Notes under the pieces: model-generated
Databases searched by the model: none
What the model was told of the DNA's origin: nothing
What the model saw: the letters and a program-made list of their open reading frames with translations, nothing else
Translations under genes and position numbers: made by a program
In this document: positions 1-6,304 of the stretch, one piece after another
Numbering within the stretch: the first letter of the stretch is position 1
Layout of the letters: each line of letters opens with the position of its first letter
Source: Acidobacteriota bacterium
Lineage (GTDB): Bacteria; Acidobacteriota; Terriglobia; Acidiferrales; 2-02-FULL-67-57
DNA length: 14,197 nucleotides
Reading direction: 5' to 3'
NCBI GenBank assembly: GCA_016189965.1
Contig: JACPRL010000091.1
Location: 1-14,197 of the forward strand

Positions 1-126
1 CACCCGATTGTGCTCGACCCCTACGCGCAGCTTGACCGCCGCCGGCATTGGGTCGCGGCGGTCGGGCTCGCGGTCTTCTTTCTCTGCTTCACCCCCGCGC
101 CCTTCCGCCCGCCCCTCGGACAGTAG
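1..126 (+). CDS. C-terminal fragment of a membrane protein, probably a site-2 (M50) metalloprotease
   Basis: Only the last 41 codons are in the window, in frame 1 and ending at the TAG at 124-126. The peptide begins HPIVLDPYAQLDRRRHW and continues into a hydrophobic segment (about residues 17-31, VAAVGLAVFFLCF) followed by TPAPFRPPLGQ. A charged 'xxLDxRR' stretch, then one last membrane helix, then an FTPxP tail resembles, from memory, the C-termini of acidobacterial site-2 protease family proteins. No catalytic HExxH or LDG motif is visible because the N-terminal part lies outside the window. The reading frame is clear; the family assignment is tentative. It is convergent with priA, so it is not part of the minus-strand operon. 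Confidence 0.55.
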   Translation, partial: HPIVLDPYAQLDRRRHWVAAVGLAVFFLCFTPAPFRPPLGQ

Positions 127-211
127 CAGCTCAGCAAGGCTTTTCGTCAGGGCACGGCTTCAGCCGTGCCAAGCCCCGTTCAACACGAGACGGCTTTAGC
201 CGCTGAGGTCT
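127..211. repeat. Convergent intergenic region with two REP-like hairpins
   Basis: This 85-base gap separates the stops of the left-edge gene and priA. Bases 151-170 form a near-perfect hairpin, arms GGCACGGCT and AGCCGTGCC around TC. Bases 191-202 form a smaller one, CGGCT-TT-AGCCG. The pair has the look of a dispersed extragenic hairpin repeat of the kind I recall from acidobacterial genomes. Neither hairpin is followed by a T-tract on either strand, so a classical intrinsic terminator is not shown, although a bidirectional stop between converging genes would make sense here. Confidence 0.6.
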
Positions 212-2452
212 TTACATCAAGCTGAGTGGGTCGACGTCAACCATGAGCGCGCCGGGCGGAACCTGCTTCTGGCGCGCGTAGGCCACAGCGGCGCGCAGCA
301 GTTCTTGCAGAGCTCGGCGCTGGGAGGACTTGAGGAGGAACTGGAAGCGGTAGTCTTTCTTCAGCCGGGCGATGGGCGCCGGCGCCGGTCCGAGTACGCG
401 CACGCTCGAGCGGCGCACGTGCTGGAAGAACTCTTGCAACAGGCGCGTCATCCGCAGCGCCGCCTCCAGCCTTCGGTCGCGCACCACCATGTTGGCCAGC
501 GCGGTGAAGGGCGGATAGTGCAGCAGGCGGCGGAAGCGCAGCTCCTGCTCGTAGAAGGCGTCGAAGTCCTGGCGGGCGGCGAGCTGGATGGCGTAATGGT
601 CGGGATAGTAGCTCTGCACGATGACTTCGCCGGGACGCGCGCCGCGGCCAGCGCGGCCGGCGACCTGGGTGAGCAACTGGAAGGTGCGCTCTGCGGCGCG
701 GAAGTCGGGCAAGCCGAGCAACACGTCGGCCGAGACCACGCCTACCAGCGTCACACCCTGGAAGTCGTGCCCCTTGGCGATCATCTGCGTGCCGACCAGG
801 AGGTCGAGCTGCCCGCGCACGAACTGGCGGAGAATCTGCTCGGCGCGGCGGCGTCCGGCGGCGGTGTCGCGGTCGAGCCGCGCCAGGCGGGCGGCGGGAA
901 AGGCGCGGCGGACTTCCGCCTCCACCTTCTCCGCGCCTTCGCCGACAAAATAGACGTGTTCGCTGGCGCACTTCTCGCACGCCCGCGGCGGGACGCGCGC
1001 CCGGCCGCAGTAGTGGCAGATGAGCTGGCCGCGCGCGCGGTGGAAAGTGAGCGAGATGCTGCAATCGGCGCACTGCACGGTGGCGCCGCACTTCCGGCAG
1101 AGCAGGAAGTTGGCGTAGCCGCGGCGGTTCAGCAGCACGAGCACCTGGCCGCGCCCGGCGAGCGCGCGCTGGATGCCGTCGGCGAGCGCGCGGGAAAACA
1201 GCGCCGTTTTCTTCGTCTCCTGGAACTCGGCCCGCATGTCCACCACGCGCACGGTGGCCAGCGGCCGGCCGCCGATGCGGCTCTCGAGTTCGAGCAGGCC
1301 GTACTTTCCTGTGCGCGCGTAGTGGCTGGCTTCGAGCGACGGCGTGGCCGAGCCCAGGACGACGACAGCGCCCTCGAGCTTGGCGCGCACCACGGCGGTG
1401 TCGCGCCCGTGGTAGCGCGGCGATTCGCCCTGCTTGTAGCTCGTGTCCTGCTCTTCATCCACGATGATGACGCCGACGTTCTCGAGCGGCGCGAAGACAG
1501 CCGAGCGCGTGCCCACGGCCACCCGGGCCTCGCCGCGCCGCAGCCGCCACCATTCGGTCGAGCGTTCGCGCGGCGTGAGCCCACTGTGCAGCACGGCCAC
1601 ACGGTCGCCGAAGCGCGCTGCGAACAGTTCAGCCACCGCGGGCGTCAGAGCAATTTCCGGCACCAACAGGAGCGCCGTGCGGCCGCGCTCTAGAGAGGAC
1701 TGGATGGCACGCGAGTAAACCTCCGTCTTGCCGCTGCCGGTCACGCCTTCGAGCAGCACGGGCGCGAAGCGGCCCGCCGCCAGCCGCTGTTCGATCTCTT
1801 CCACCGCGCGCTCCTGCGCGCCGGTCAACACGAGCATCCCGCTCTGCGGCACCCAGTCGCCCTCGAAGAGCAGCGGCACGGCGGGGGCGGCGGCGCGGCG
1901 GCGCACTTCGCCCACTACCTCGATGAGGCCCTGGCGGCGCAGTCGCGCCAGCCAGTCTCGTCCGTCGCGCACCGCGCGGGCCAGGCGCGCTACGTGCCGC
2001 GGCTTGCCGCTGGCGAGCCGCAGCAGCAGCTCGTACTCCGTCTGCTCGCCCGGCGTGCGGCTCTCCATCCGCTGAAGCGCCGCCAGCCGCTCGGCGCCCA
2101 GCGGCCGCAGCCGCGCACGCTCGCTGCGGGCGAACTCGGCGTGGAGCGGGAGCATCACGCGGTAGACTTCGCCTGGGGGCGCCAGGTAGTACTCGGCCAG
2201 CCAACGCGCCAGCGCTTCGAGCGCCGGCGGCAGCAGGGGCTCGAGGTCGACGACTTCCAGAACGTCTTTCAGCTCACGCGTCACGCGTGGCGCTTCCGCC
2301 AGCGCCGTCACCATGCCCACCAGCTTGCGCTGGCGGAACGGCACCACCACGCGTCCGCCGACGCACACCTGTCCGACGAGCTCGGGCGGCACGCGATAGG
2401 TGAAGGTGTCGGGCAGCGGGACGGGAACCGCTACTTCGCAGTAGGCCGCCAT
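212..2452 (-). CDS. priA: Primosomal protein N' (replication restart helicase PriA)
   Basis: PriA is a 3'-to-5' DEAD-box-type DNA helicase that recognises stalled forks and reloads the replicative helicase. At 746 residues the length fits the family (E. coli 732). The N-terminal DNA-binding domain starts VAVPVPLPDTFTYRVP. Walker A is GVTGSGKT (236-243), Walker B is DEEQ (332-335), and the GSAT motif is at 367-370. Eight zinc-binding cysteines sit at 452, 455, 461, 464, 479, 482, 492 and 495. Helicase motifs V and VI are GTQMIAKGHDFQG (554-566) and QVAGRAGRG (596-604). Walker B ends in Q where E. coli PriA has H. The ATG lies 9 bases after the stop of the uracil-DNA glycosylase gene, with only a weak ribosome-binding site. 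It is the last gene of the operon and ends in TAA at 212-214. Confidence 0.97.
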   Translation of the reverse strand: MAAYCEVAVPVPLPDTFTYRVPPELVGQVCVGGRVVVPFRQRKLVGMVTALAEAPRVTRELKDVLEVVDLEPLLPPALEALARWLAEYYLAPPGEVYRVMLPLHAEFARSERARLRPLGAERLAALQRMESRTPGEQTEYELLLRLASGKPRHVARLARAVRDGRDWLARLRRQGLIEVVGEVRRRAAAPAVPLLFEGDWVPQSGMLVLTGAQERAVEEIEQRLAAGRFAPVLLEGVTGSGKTEVYSRAIQSSLERGRTALLLVPEIALTPAVAELFAARFGDRVAVLHSGLTPRERSTEWWRLRRGEARVAVGTRSAVFAPLENVGVIIVDEEQDTSYKQGESPRYHGRDTAVVRAKLEGAVVVLGSATPSLEASHYARTGKYGLLELESRIGGRPLATVRVVDMRAEFQETKKTALFSRALADGIQRALAGRGQVLVLLNRRGYANFLLCRKCGATVQCADCSISLTFHRARGQLICHYCGRARVPPRACEKCASEHVYFVGEGAEKVEAEVRRAFPAARLARLDRDTAAGRRRAEQILRQFVRGQLDLLVGTQMIAKGHDFQGVTLVGVVSADVLLGLPDFRAAERTFQLLTQVAGRAGRGARPGEVIVQSYYPDHYAIQLAARQDFDAFYEQELRFRRLLHYPPFTALANMVVRDRRLEAALRMTRLLQEFFQHVRRSSVRVLGPAPAPIARLKKDYRFQFLLKSSQRRALQELLRAAVAYARQKQVPPGALMVDVDPLSLM

Positions 2453-2461
2453 CGGACCGGC

Positions 2462-3250
2462 TCAGCCGAGAAACTGGCAGATCCGGCGCAGGTCTTCTTG
2501 CACCTCGCGCTGAACGCCCGGGTTGCGCAGCAGATAGGCGGGGTGAAAGGTGGCGAAGAGCTTCAGCCCGCGCCAGTCGAAGAACTGGCCGCGGACGCGG
2601 GTGATGGAGACGCTCTTGCCCAGCAGCGTCTGCAAGGCCACGCTGCCCAGGCAGCAGATGAGCTTGGGCCGGAGGGATTCGAGCTGCCGGAAGAGAAACG
2701 GCGAGCAGGTTTCAATCTCGTCCCGCTCCGGCGTGCGGTTGCCGGGCGGGCGGCACTTGATGACGTTGCAGATGTAGACCTCGGAGCGCTTCAGCCCCAG
2801 CGACTCAATCCAGTGGGTCAGCAACTGCCCGGCGCGCCCCACGAACGGCCGCCCCTGCGCGTCTTCTTCCGCGCCCGGACCTTCACCGACAAACACAAGC
2901 TGCGCGTGGGAGCTGCCTTCGCCGAACACAATCGTCCGGCGATGCTGGGACAGTTTGCAGCGTGTGCACTCGCCCAGCTCGGCGCGGATTTGCTCCAGCG
3001 ACTCGTGCTCCCGCCGCGGCGGGGCTTCCTCGAAGAGCGAGAGCGTCAACGGGGGCGGCGTGGGCGCGGCGCTCACGAATGTCGCCGCGGCGGGGACCGG
3101 CAGGGTTGCCGCCCTTTGCGGGACACTGGCTTCGCTCGCGGGTGCATCGGAGCGGCGGCGCCGGTACAAAGGAGTCAACCCCAACTCGTCGTAGAATTCG
3201 AGCCAGGCGCGCAGGCGCTCAGCCGCGGGAGGCAGGCGCTCGTCCTTCAT
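2462..3250 (-). CDS. udg: Family 4 uracil-DNA glycosylase (iron-sulfur type)
   Basis: This enzyme excises uracil from DNA to start base-excision repair. The active-site motif GEGPGAEED is at 122-130, followed by GRPFVGRAG (133-141). The substrate-binding HPAYLLR is at 236-242. The four cysteines expected to hold the 4Fe-4S cluster are C95, C98, C166 and C182, and their spacing (two residues between the first pair, 16-residue step between the second) matches the Thermus family-4 enzyme as I recall it. At 262 residues it is longer than the ~200-residue minimal enzymes. The extra length is N-terminal: a helical-looking start (LRAWLEFYDELGLTPLYRR) and a Pro/Ala-rich linker at about 35-80. The start ATG overlaps the coaBC stop as ATGA (3247-3250), implying translational coupling; there is no clear Shine-Dalgarno, and an 11-bp GC hairpin lies directly upstream. 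Placement just before priA puts repair and replication restart on one transcript. Confidence 0.95.
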   Translation of the reverse strand: MKDERLPPAAERLRAWLEFYDELGLTPLYRRRRSDAPASEASVPQRAATLPVPAAATFVSAAPTPPPLTLSLFEEAPPRREHESLEQIRAELGECTRCKLSQHRRTIVFGEGSSHAQLVFVGEGPGAEEDAQGRPFVGRAGQLLTHWIESLGLKRSEVYICNVIKCRPPGNRTPERDEIETCSPFLFRQLESLRPKLICCLGSVALQTLLGKSVSITRVRGQFFDWRGLKLFATFHPAYLLRNPGVQREVQEDLRRICQFLG

Positions 3251-4473
3251 CCGCGCGCCGCAGGTGCGGCGCGCGCCGCGGCGCGCAGCCGCACGACTTC
3301 GTCCAGCAGGCGGTTGGCGACCTCGAACATGCTCAGGCGCGGGAGCGGAATCTCCTGCCCGTCGCGGGTGAGCAGGGTGACGATGTTGGTCTCGACGTCG
3401 AAGCCCGCGCCCTCCTGGGTGACGTCGTTCGCCGCCACGAGGTCGAGCTTCTTCGAGCGCAGTTTGGCGCGGGCGTTTTCCACCACGTTCTCGGTTTCGG
3501 CGGCGAAGCCGACGACCAGGCGCTGGCCGTCGGCGCGGGTGATTTCTTCCAACAAGTCAGCCGTCGGCTCCAGCTCAAGCTCGAAGCGACCGCTGGTGCG
3601 CTTGAGCTTCTCCCGCGCCGGGGCCGACGGGCGGAAGTCCACCACTGCTGCCGTCTTGATGACCACCGTGGCCTCGGCCAGGTGCTTGCGCACGGCCTGC
3701 CGCATCTCTTCGGTCGTGCGCACCGATTCGAACACAGCCCCCGGCGGCGGCTCGAGCGCCGTCGGTCCGCTCACCAAGATGACGCGCGCGCCGCGCCGCC
3801 GCGCCGCTTCGGCCACCGCGTAGCCCATGCGCCCCGACGAACGGTTGGTGAGGTAGCGCACCGGGTCAATGTCTTCGCAGGTCGGCCCAGCCGTGACCAG
3901 AACAGTCTCGCCGGCCAGGTCGTCGCGCAGGCCGAGCACGGCGCGCACCCGAGCGAGGATCGTCTCCGTGCTCGCCAGCCGGCCCGGGCCGGTCCAGCCA
4001 CAGGCCAAGTAGCCTTCGTCGGGCTCGACCACCTGCACGCCCTGCCCGCGCAGCCGCTCGAGGTTAGCCTGCACCACGGGATGCTCCCACATGTTGACGT
4101 TCATCGCCGGGGCGACGACGACGGGCGCCTTCGTCGCCAAGTAGGTTGTGGTCAGGAAGTCGTCGGCAATGCCGTTGGCGAACTTCCCCAGCAGGTTGGC
4201 GGTCGCCGGCGCCACGAGCAGCAGGTCGGCGCTATCGGCTACGGCGATGTGCTCGACGGCGCTTTCCAGATTCGCCGGCGCCGAGCCGGACTCGAACATT
4301 TCGGTGATGACTTTCTTGCCGGTAAGCGCGGCGAAGGTGAGCGGGCGGATAAACTCCTGCGCGTGCCGGGTCAGGATGACCTGGACGTCGAGCCCCAGTT
4401 GCTGGAGCCGGCGCACGAGCTCGGCGGCCTTGTAGGCGCCAATGCAGCCGCTCACGCCCAGCACTACCTTCAT
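3247..4473 (-). CDS. coaBC: Bifunctional phosphopantothenoylcysteine decarboxylase / phosphopantothenate-cysteine ligase
   Basis: CoaBC performs two coenzyme A steps: CoaB joins phosphopantothenate to cysteine using CTP, and CoaC decarboxylates the product with FMN. At 408 residues it is the usual length of the fusion (E. coli 406). The CoaC half shows GVSGCIGAYK (6-15), catalytic H75, PAMN (122-125) and the active-site cysteine C158 in GYLACG. The CoaB half begins near 188 with VLVTAGPT, and has NRSSG (210-214), KTAAVVDF (273-280), K289 and VGFAAET (321-327). These key residues fall at the same numbers as in E. coli. The Ala/Arg tail (about 397-408) is low complexity. The start is supported by GAGG six bases upstream of the ATG, in an 18-base gap after rpoZ. 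Confidence 0.97.
   Translation of the reverse strand: MKVVLGVSGCIGAYKAAELVRRLQQLGLDVQVILTRHAQEFIRPLTFAALTGKKVITEMFESGSAPANLESAVEHIAVADSADLLLVAPATANLLGKFANGIADDFLTTTYLATKAPVVVAPAMNVNMWEHPVVQANLERLRGQGVQVVEPDEGYLACGWTGPGRLASTETILARVRAVLGLRDDLAGETVLVTAGPTCEDIDPVRYLTNRSSGRMGYAVAEAARRRGARVILVSGPTALEPPPGAVFESVRTTEEMRQAVRKHLAEATVVIKTAAVVDFRPSAPAREKLKRTSGRFELELEPTADLLEEITRADGQRLVVGFAAETENVVENARAKLRSKKLDLVAANDVTQEGAGFDVETNIVTLLTRDGQEIPLPRLSMFEVANRLLDEVVRLRAAARAAPAARG
3252..3275 (-). other. GC-rich hairpin at the end of coaBC, abutting the udg start
   Basis: Arms at 3252-3262 (CGCGCGCCGCA) and 3265-3275 (TGCGGCGCGCG) are perfectly complementary over 11 bp around a two-base loop. In the mRNA it ends one base before the udg ATG, where a ribosome-binding site would otherwise be. 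It lies within the Ala/Arg-rich coaBC C-terminal codons, so composition alone may have produced it. A role in coupling udg translation to coaBC is inference. Confidence 0.5.
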
Positions 4474-4479
4474 CGCAGG

Positions 4480-4483
4480 CCTC
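4480..4483 (-). promoter_or_regulatory. Ribosome-binding site of coaBC
   Basis: GAGG on the minus strand, six bases before the coaBC ATG. It lies in the 18-base gap after rpoZ, the largest gap within the msbA-priA gene block. Confidence 0.6.
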
Positions 4484-4491
4484 GGGGACAG

Positions 4492-4728
4492 CTACTTGCT
4501 GGCGCGCTTGCTCTTGCCGCGCCGACCCTTCTCGTCTTCTTCCTCGTCTTTCAGCGGGGGCAGCTCGAAGGGCACGGCGCCGCCGAACACTTCGTCCATG
4601 GCGGCGCGCGTCGGCTTGTGCGCCGAGGTGGGCACCAGCGGTTTCGCGCCCATCTGCAACTGCCGGGCGCGCTTGGCCGCGGCCAGCACGAAGGCGAACT
4701 TGTTGTCCAATTTGTCCAATGCAATCAT
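4492..4728 (-). CDS. rpoZ: RNA polymerase omega subunit
   Basis: Omega is a small, non-essential subunit that helps assemble RNA polymerase around beta'. The 78-residue product has the family core NKFAFVLAAAKRARQLQ (9-25) and the segment around HKPTRAAMDEVFGG (37-50), followed by a charged Glu/Lys-rich tail. E. coli omega is 91 residues with the matching core NRFDLVLVAARRARQMQ. The ATG overlaps the gmk stop as ATGA (4725-4728), and a GGAG lies ten bases upstream inside gmk. The gmk-rpoZ pairing is conserved across many bacterial phyla and supports the call despite the small size. Confidence 0.93.
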   Translation of the reverse strand: MIALDKLDNKFAFVLAAAKRARQLQMGAKPLVPTSAHKPTRAAMDEVFGGAVPFELPPLKDEEEDEKGRRGKSKRASK

Positions 4729-5402
4729 TTGGCTCTGGCTCCGAACGTCTCTAGAATAGCAGAAACTTGGCTTACTGTGGCGTCCTTGCGCGCCGCTTCG
4801 GCCTGCGCCACCAGCTCAGCCGGCCCGGGCGTCTCGCCGGCGAGGCGCTGCCGCTCGACGCGCACAATGGCCTCCACCTGGGCGCAGGCTTTGCTGAGGT
4901 CGCGGTTGATCACGACGTAATCGTAGGTGGCGCAGCTTTCCACTTCCTGCCGGGCGCGCTCCAGGCGCCGCTGGATGTCCTCCGGCGAGTCGAGCCCCCG
5001 CGCGCGCAGGCGGCGTTCCAGCTCCTGCCAGGAGGGCGGCAGGATGAGGATGGCGACGGCCGGCGGCAGCTTGCGTTTCACCTGCTGCGCGCCCTTCACA
5101 TCGATATCCAGCACCAAATCCTTTCCCGCGCGTTCGGCGTCGACCAGCACGCGGCGGTGCGTGCCGTAGTAGTGGTTGAAAACCTGCGCATGCTCCAAGA
5201 AGTCGCCCCGCGCCTTCATCGCTTCGAACTCTTCTCGGCTGACGAAGAAATACTCGCGCCCCTCCTGCTCGCCGGGCCGCGGCCCGCGCGTGGTGTAGGA
5301 GACGGAAAAAAGCAGGTCGGGCACCGAGGCCAGCAGGTGTTCGACGATGCTCGTCTTGCCCGAGCCCGAAGGGCCGGACACGATGAAGATCTGGCCCGCC
5401 AC
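4725..5402 (-). CDS. gmk: Guanylate kinase
   Basis: Gmk phosphorylates GMP to GDP with ATP in guanine nucleotide synthesis. The P-loop is GPSGSGKT (10-17). The GMP-binding segment is SYTTRGPRPGEQEGREYFF (35-53), with YYGT (78-81), and DIDVKGAQQVK (99-109) follows. The 225 residues exceed the usual ~205 because of an Ala/Glu-rich C-terminal tail after about residue 195. The start is GTG, chosen because it puts the P-loop at the normal distance from the N-terminus and because GGAG lies six bases upstream. It begins three bases after the yicC stop and overlaps rpoZ by four bases. Confidence 0.97.
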   Translation of the reverse strand: MAGQIFIVSGPSGSGKTSIVEHLLASVPDLLFSVSYTTRGPRPGEQEGREYFFVSREEFEAMKARGDFLEHAQVFNHYYGTHRRVLVDAERAGKDLVLDIDVKGAQQVKRKLPPAVAILILPPSWQELERRLRARGLDSPEDIQRRLERARQEVESCATYDYVVINRDLSKACAQVEAIVRVERQRLAGETPGPAELVAQAEAARKDATVSQVSAILETFGARAK

Positions 5403-5405
5403 ACC

Positions 5406-6302
5406 TCACTCCACGTTCTGCACCTGCTCGCGCAGCCGCTCGATCCACGCCTTGAGCTCCAGGCCGCGCCGCGTCATCTCCAAACCTTCTTCGGCCAGCC
5501 CGGGCGCTTTCGACAGGATGGTGTTGGTCTCGCGGTTCATCTCCTGCAGCAGGAAGTCGAGGCGCTTCCCGACGCTGCCGTCGCTCTCCAGCAGCTGGGC
5601 GAACTGCTCGGCGTGGCTTTCGAGCCGCGTCAGCTCTTCGCTCGTATCGCTGCGCTCGGCCAGGTAGGCGGCCTCCTGCGCCAGGCGCTGCGGGTCGAGC
5701 CCGCTCTCGCCGAGCAGCTCCTCCAGCCGTTCCCGTAGTTGACGATGGTAGGCGGGCAGAGCCTGCTCGTTCACGCGCGCCAGCTCGCGCCGCTCGGCCC
5801 GCACGCGCTCGAGCGCGGCGCGGAGGTCGCGCTCCAGCGCCACGCCTTCAGCAGTTCGCATTTCGTTGAGCCGTCCCAGAGCGTCCGTCAGCAGGCGTTC
5901 CGCCAGCGCGCCCAACACCTCGAGGTCCGCCGGTGTCGGCGCTGCGGCGTCGCTGCGCAGCACGCCCGGTAAGCGCAGCACGGCCGCCAAGTCGGGCTCG
6001 CTACTCAAGCCGTGCTCGGCCTGCAGCTCGCGGTAGAGTTCCACATAAGCGCGCACCAACTCGCGGTTGGCCTCCAGTGCCACGGGGCCGCGCCGCTCCA
6101 CCTGCAGCACCACCTCCAGGTGGCCGCGATGCACGTTCTCCCGCACCAGACTGCGCCAGCGCGGCTCCAACGCCGCCAACTCTTCCGGCAGGCGCAGGTG
6201 CAAGTCAAGGAAACGGTGGTTGAGCGCCTTCAGGGTCACGCGCACCGACCACAGCCCGTCCTCTCCCTGCGTCTGGGCGTAGCCGGTCATACTGCGCAGC
6301 AT
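5406..6302 (-). CDS. yicC: YicC family endoribonuclease
   Basis: YicC proteins are endoribonucleases; the E. coli member promotes decay of a small RNA. The 298 residues match the family (~290). The N-terminal domain carries SMTGY (4-8) and LNHRFLDLHLRLP (27-39). The C-terminal domain (DUF1732) carries the conserved acidic stretch DTSEELTRLESH (219-230) and GKRLDFLLQEMNRETN (245-260), then TILSK. The middle, about 130-215, is helical and charged and could form a coiled coil. The start ATG is two bases after the msbA stop, with GGAGAG eleven bases upstream inside msbA. Its position before gmk and rpoZ is the classical one for this family. Confidence 0.95.
   Translation of the reverse strand: MLRSMTGYAQTQGEDGLWSVRVTLKALNHRFLDLHLRLPEELAALEPRWRSLVRENVHRGHLEVVLQVERRGPVALEANRELVRAYVELYRELQAEHGLSSEPDLAAVLRLPGVLRSDAAAPTPADLEVLGALAERLLTDALGRLNEMRTAEGVALERDLRAALERVRAERRELARVNEQALPAYHRQLRERLEELLGESGLDPQRLAQEAAYLAERSDTSEELTRLESHAEQFAQLLESDGSVGKRLDFLLQEMNRETNTILSKAPGLAEEGLEMTRRGLELKAWIERLREQVQNVE
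5409..5412 (-). promoter_or_regulatory. Ribosome-binding site supporting the GTG start of gmk
   Basis: GGAG on the minus strand lies within the last yicC codons, six bases before the GTG at 5400-5402. It decides the gmk start: there is no ATG at the start of the Gmk frame. Confidence 0.6.
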
Positions 6303-6304
6303 GG

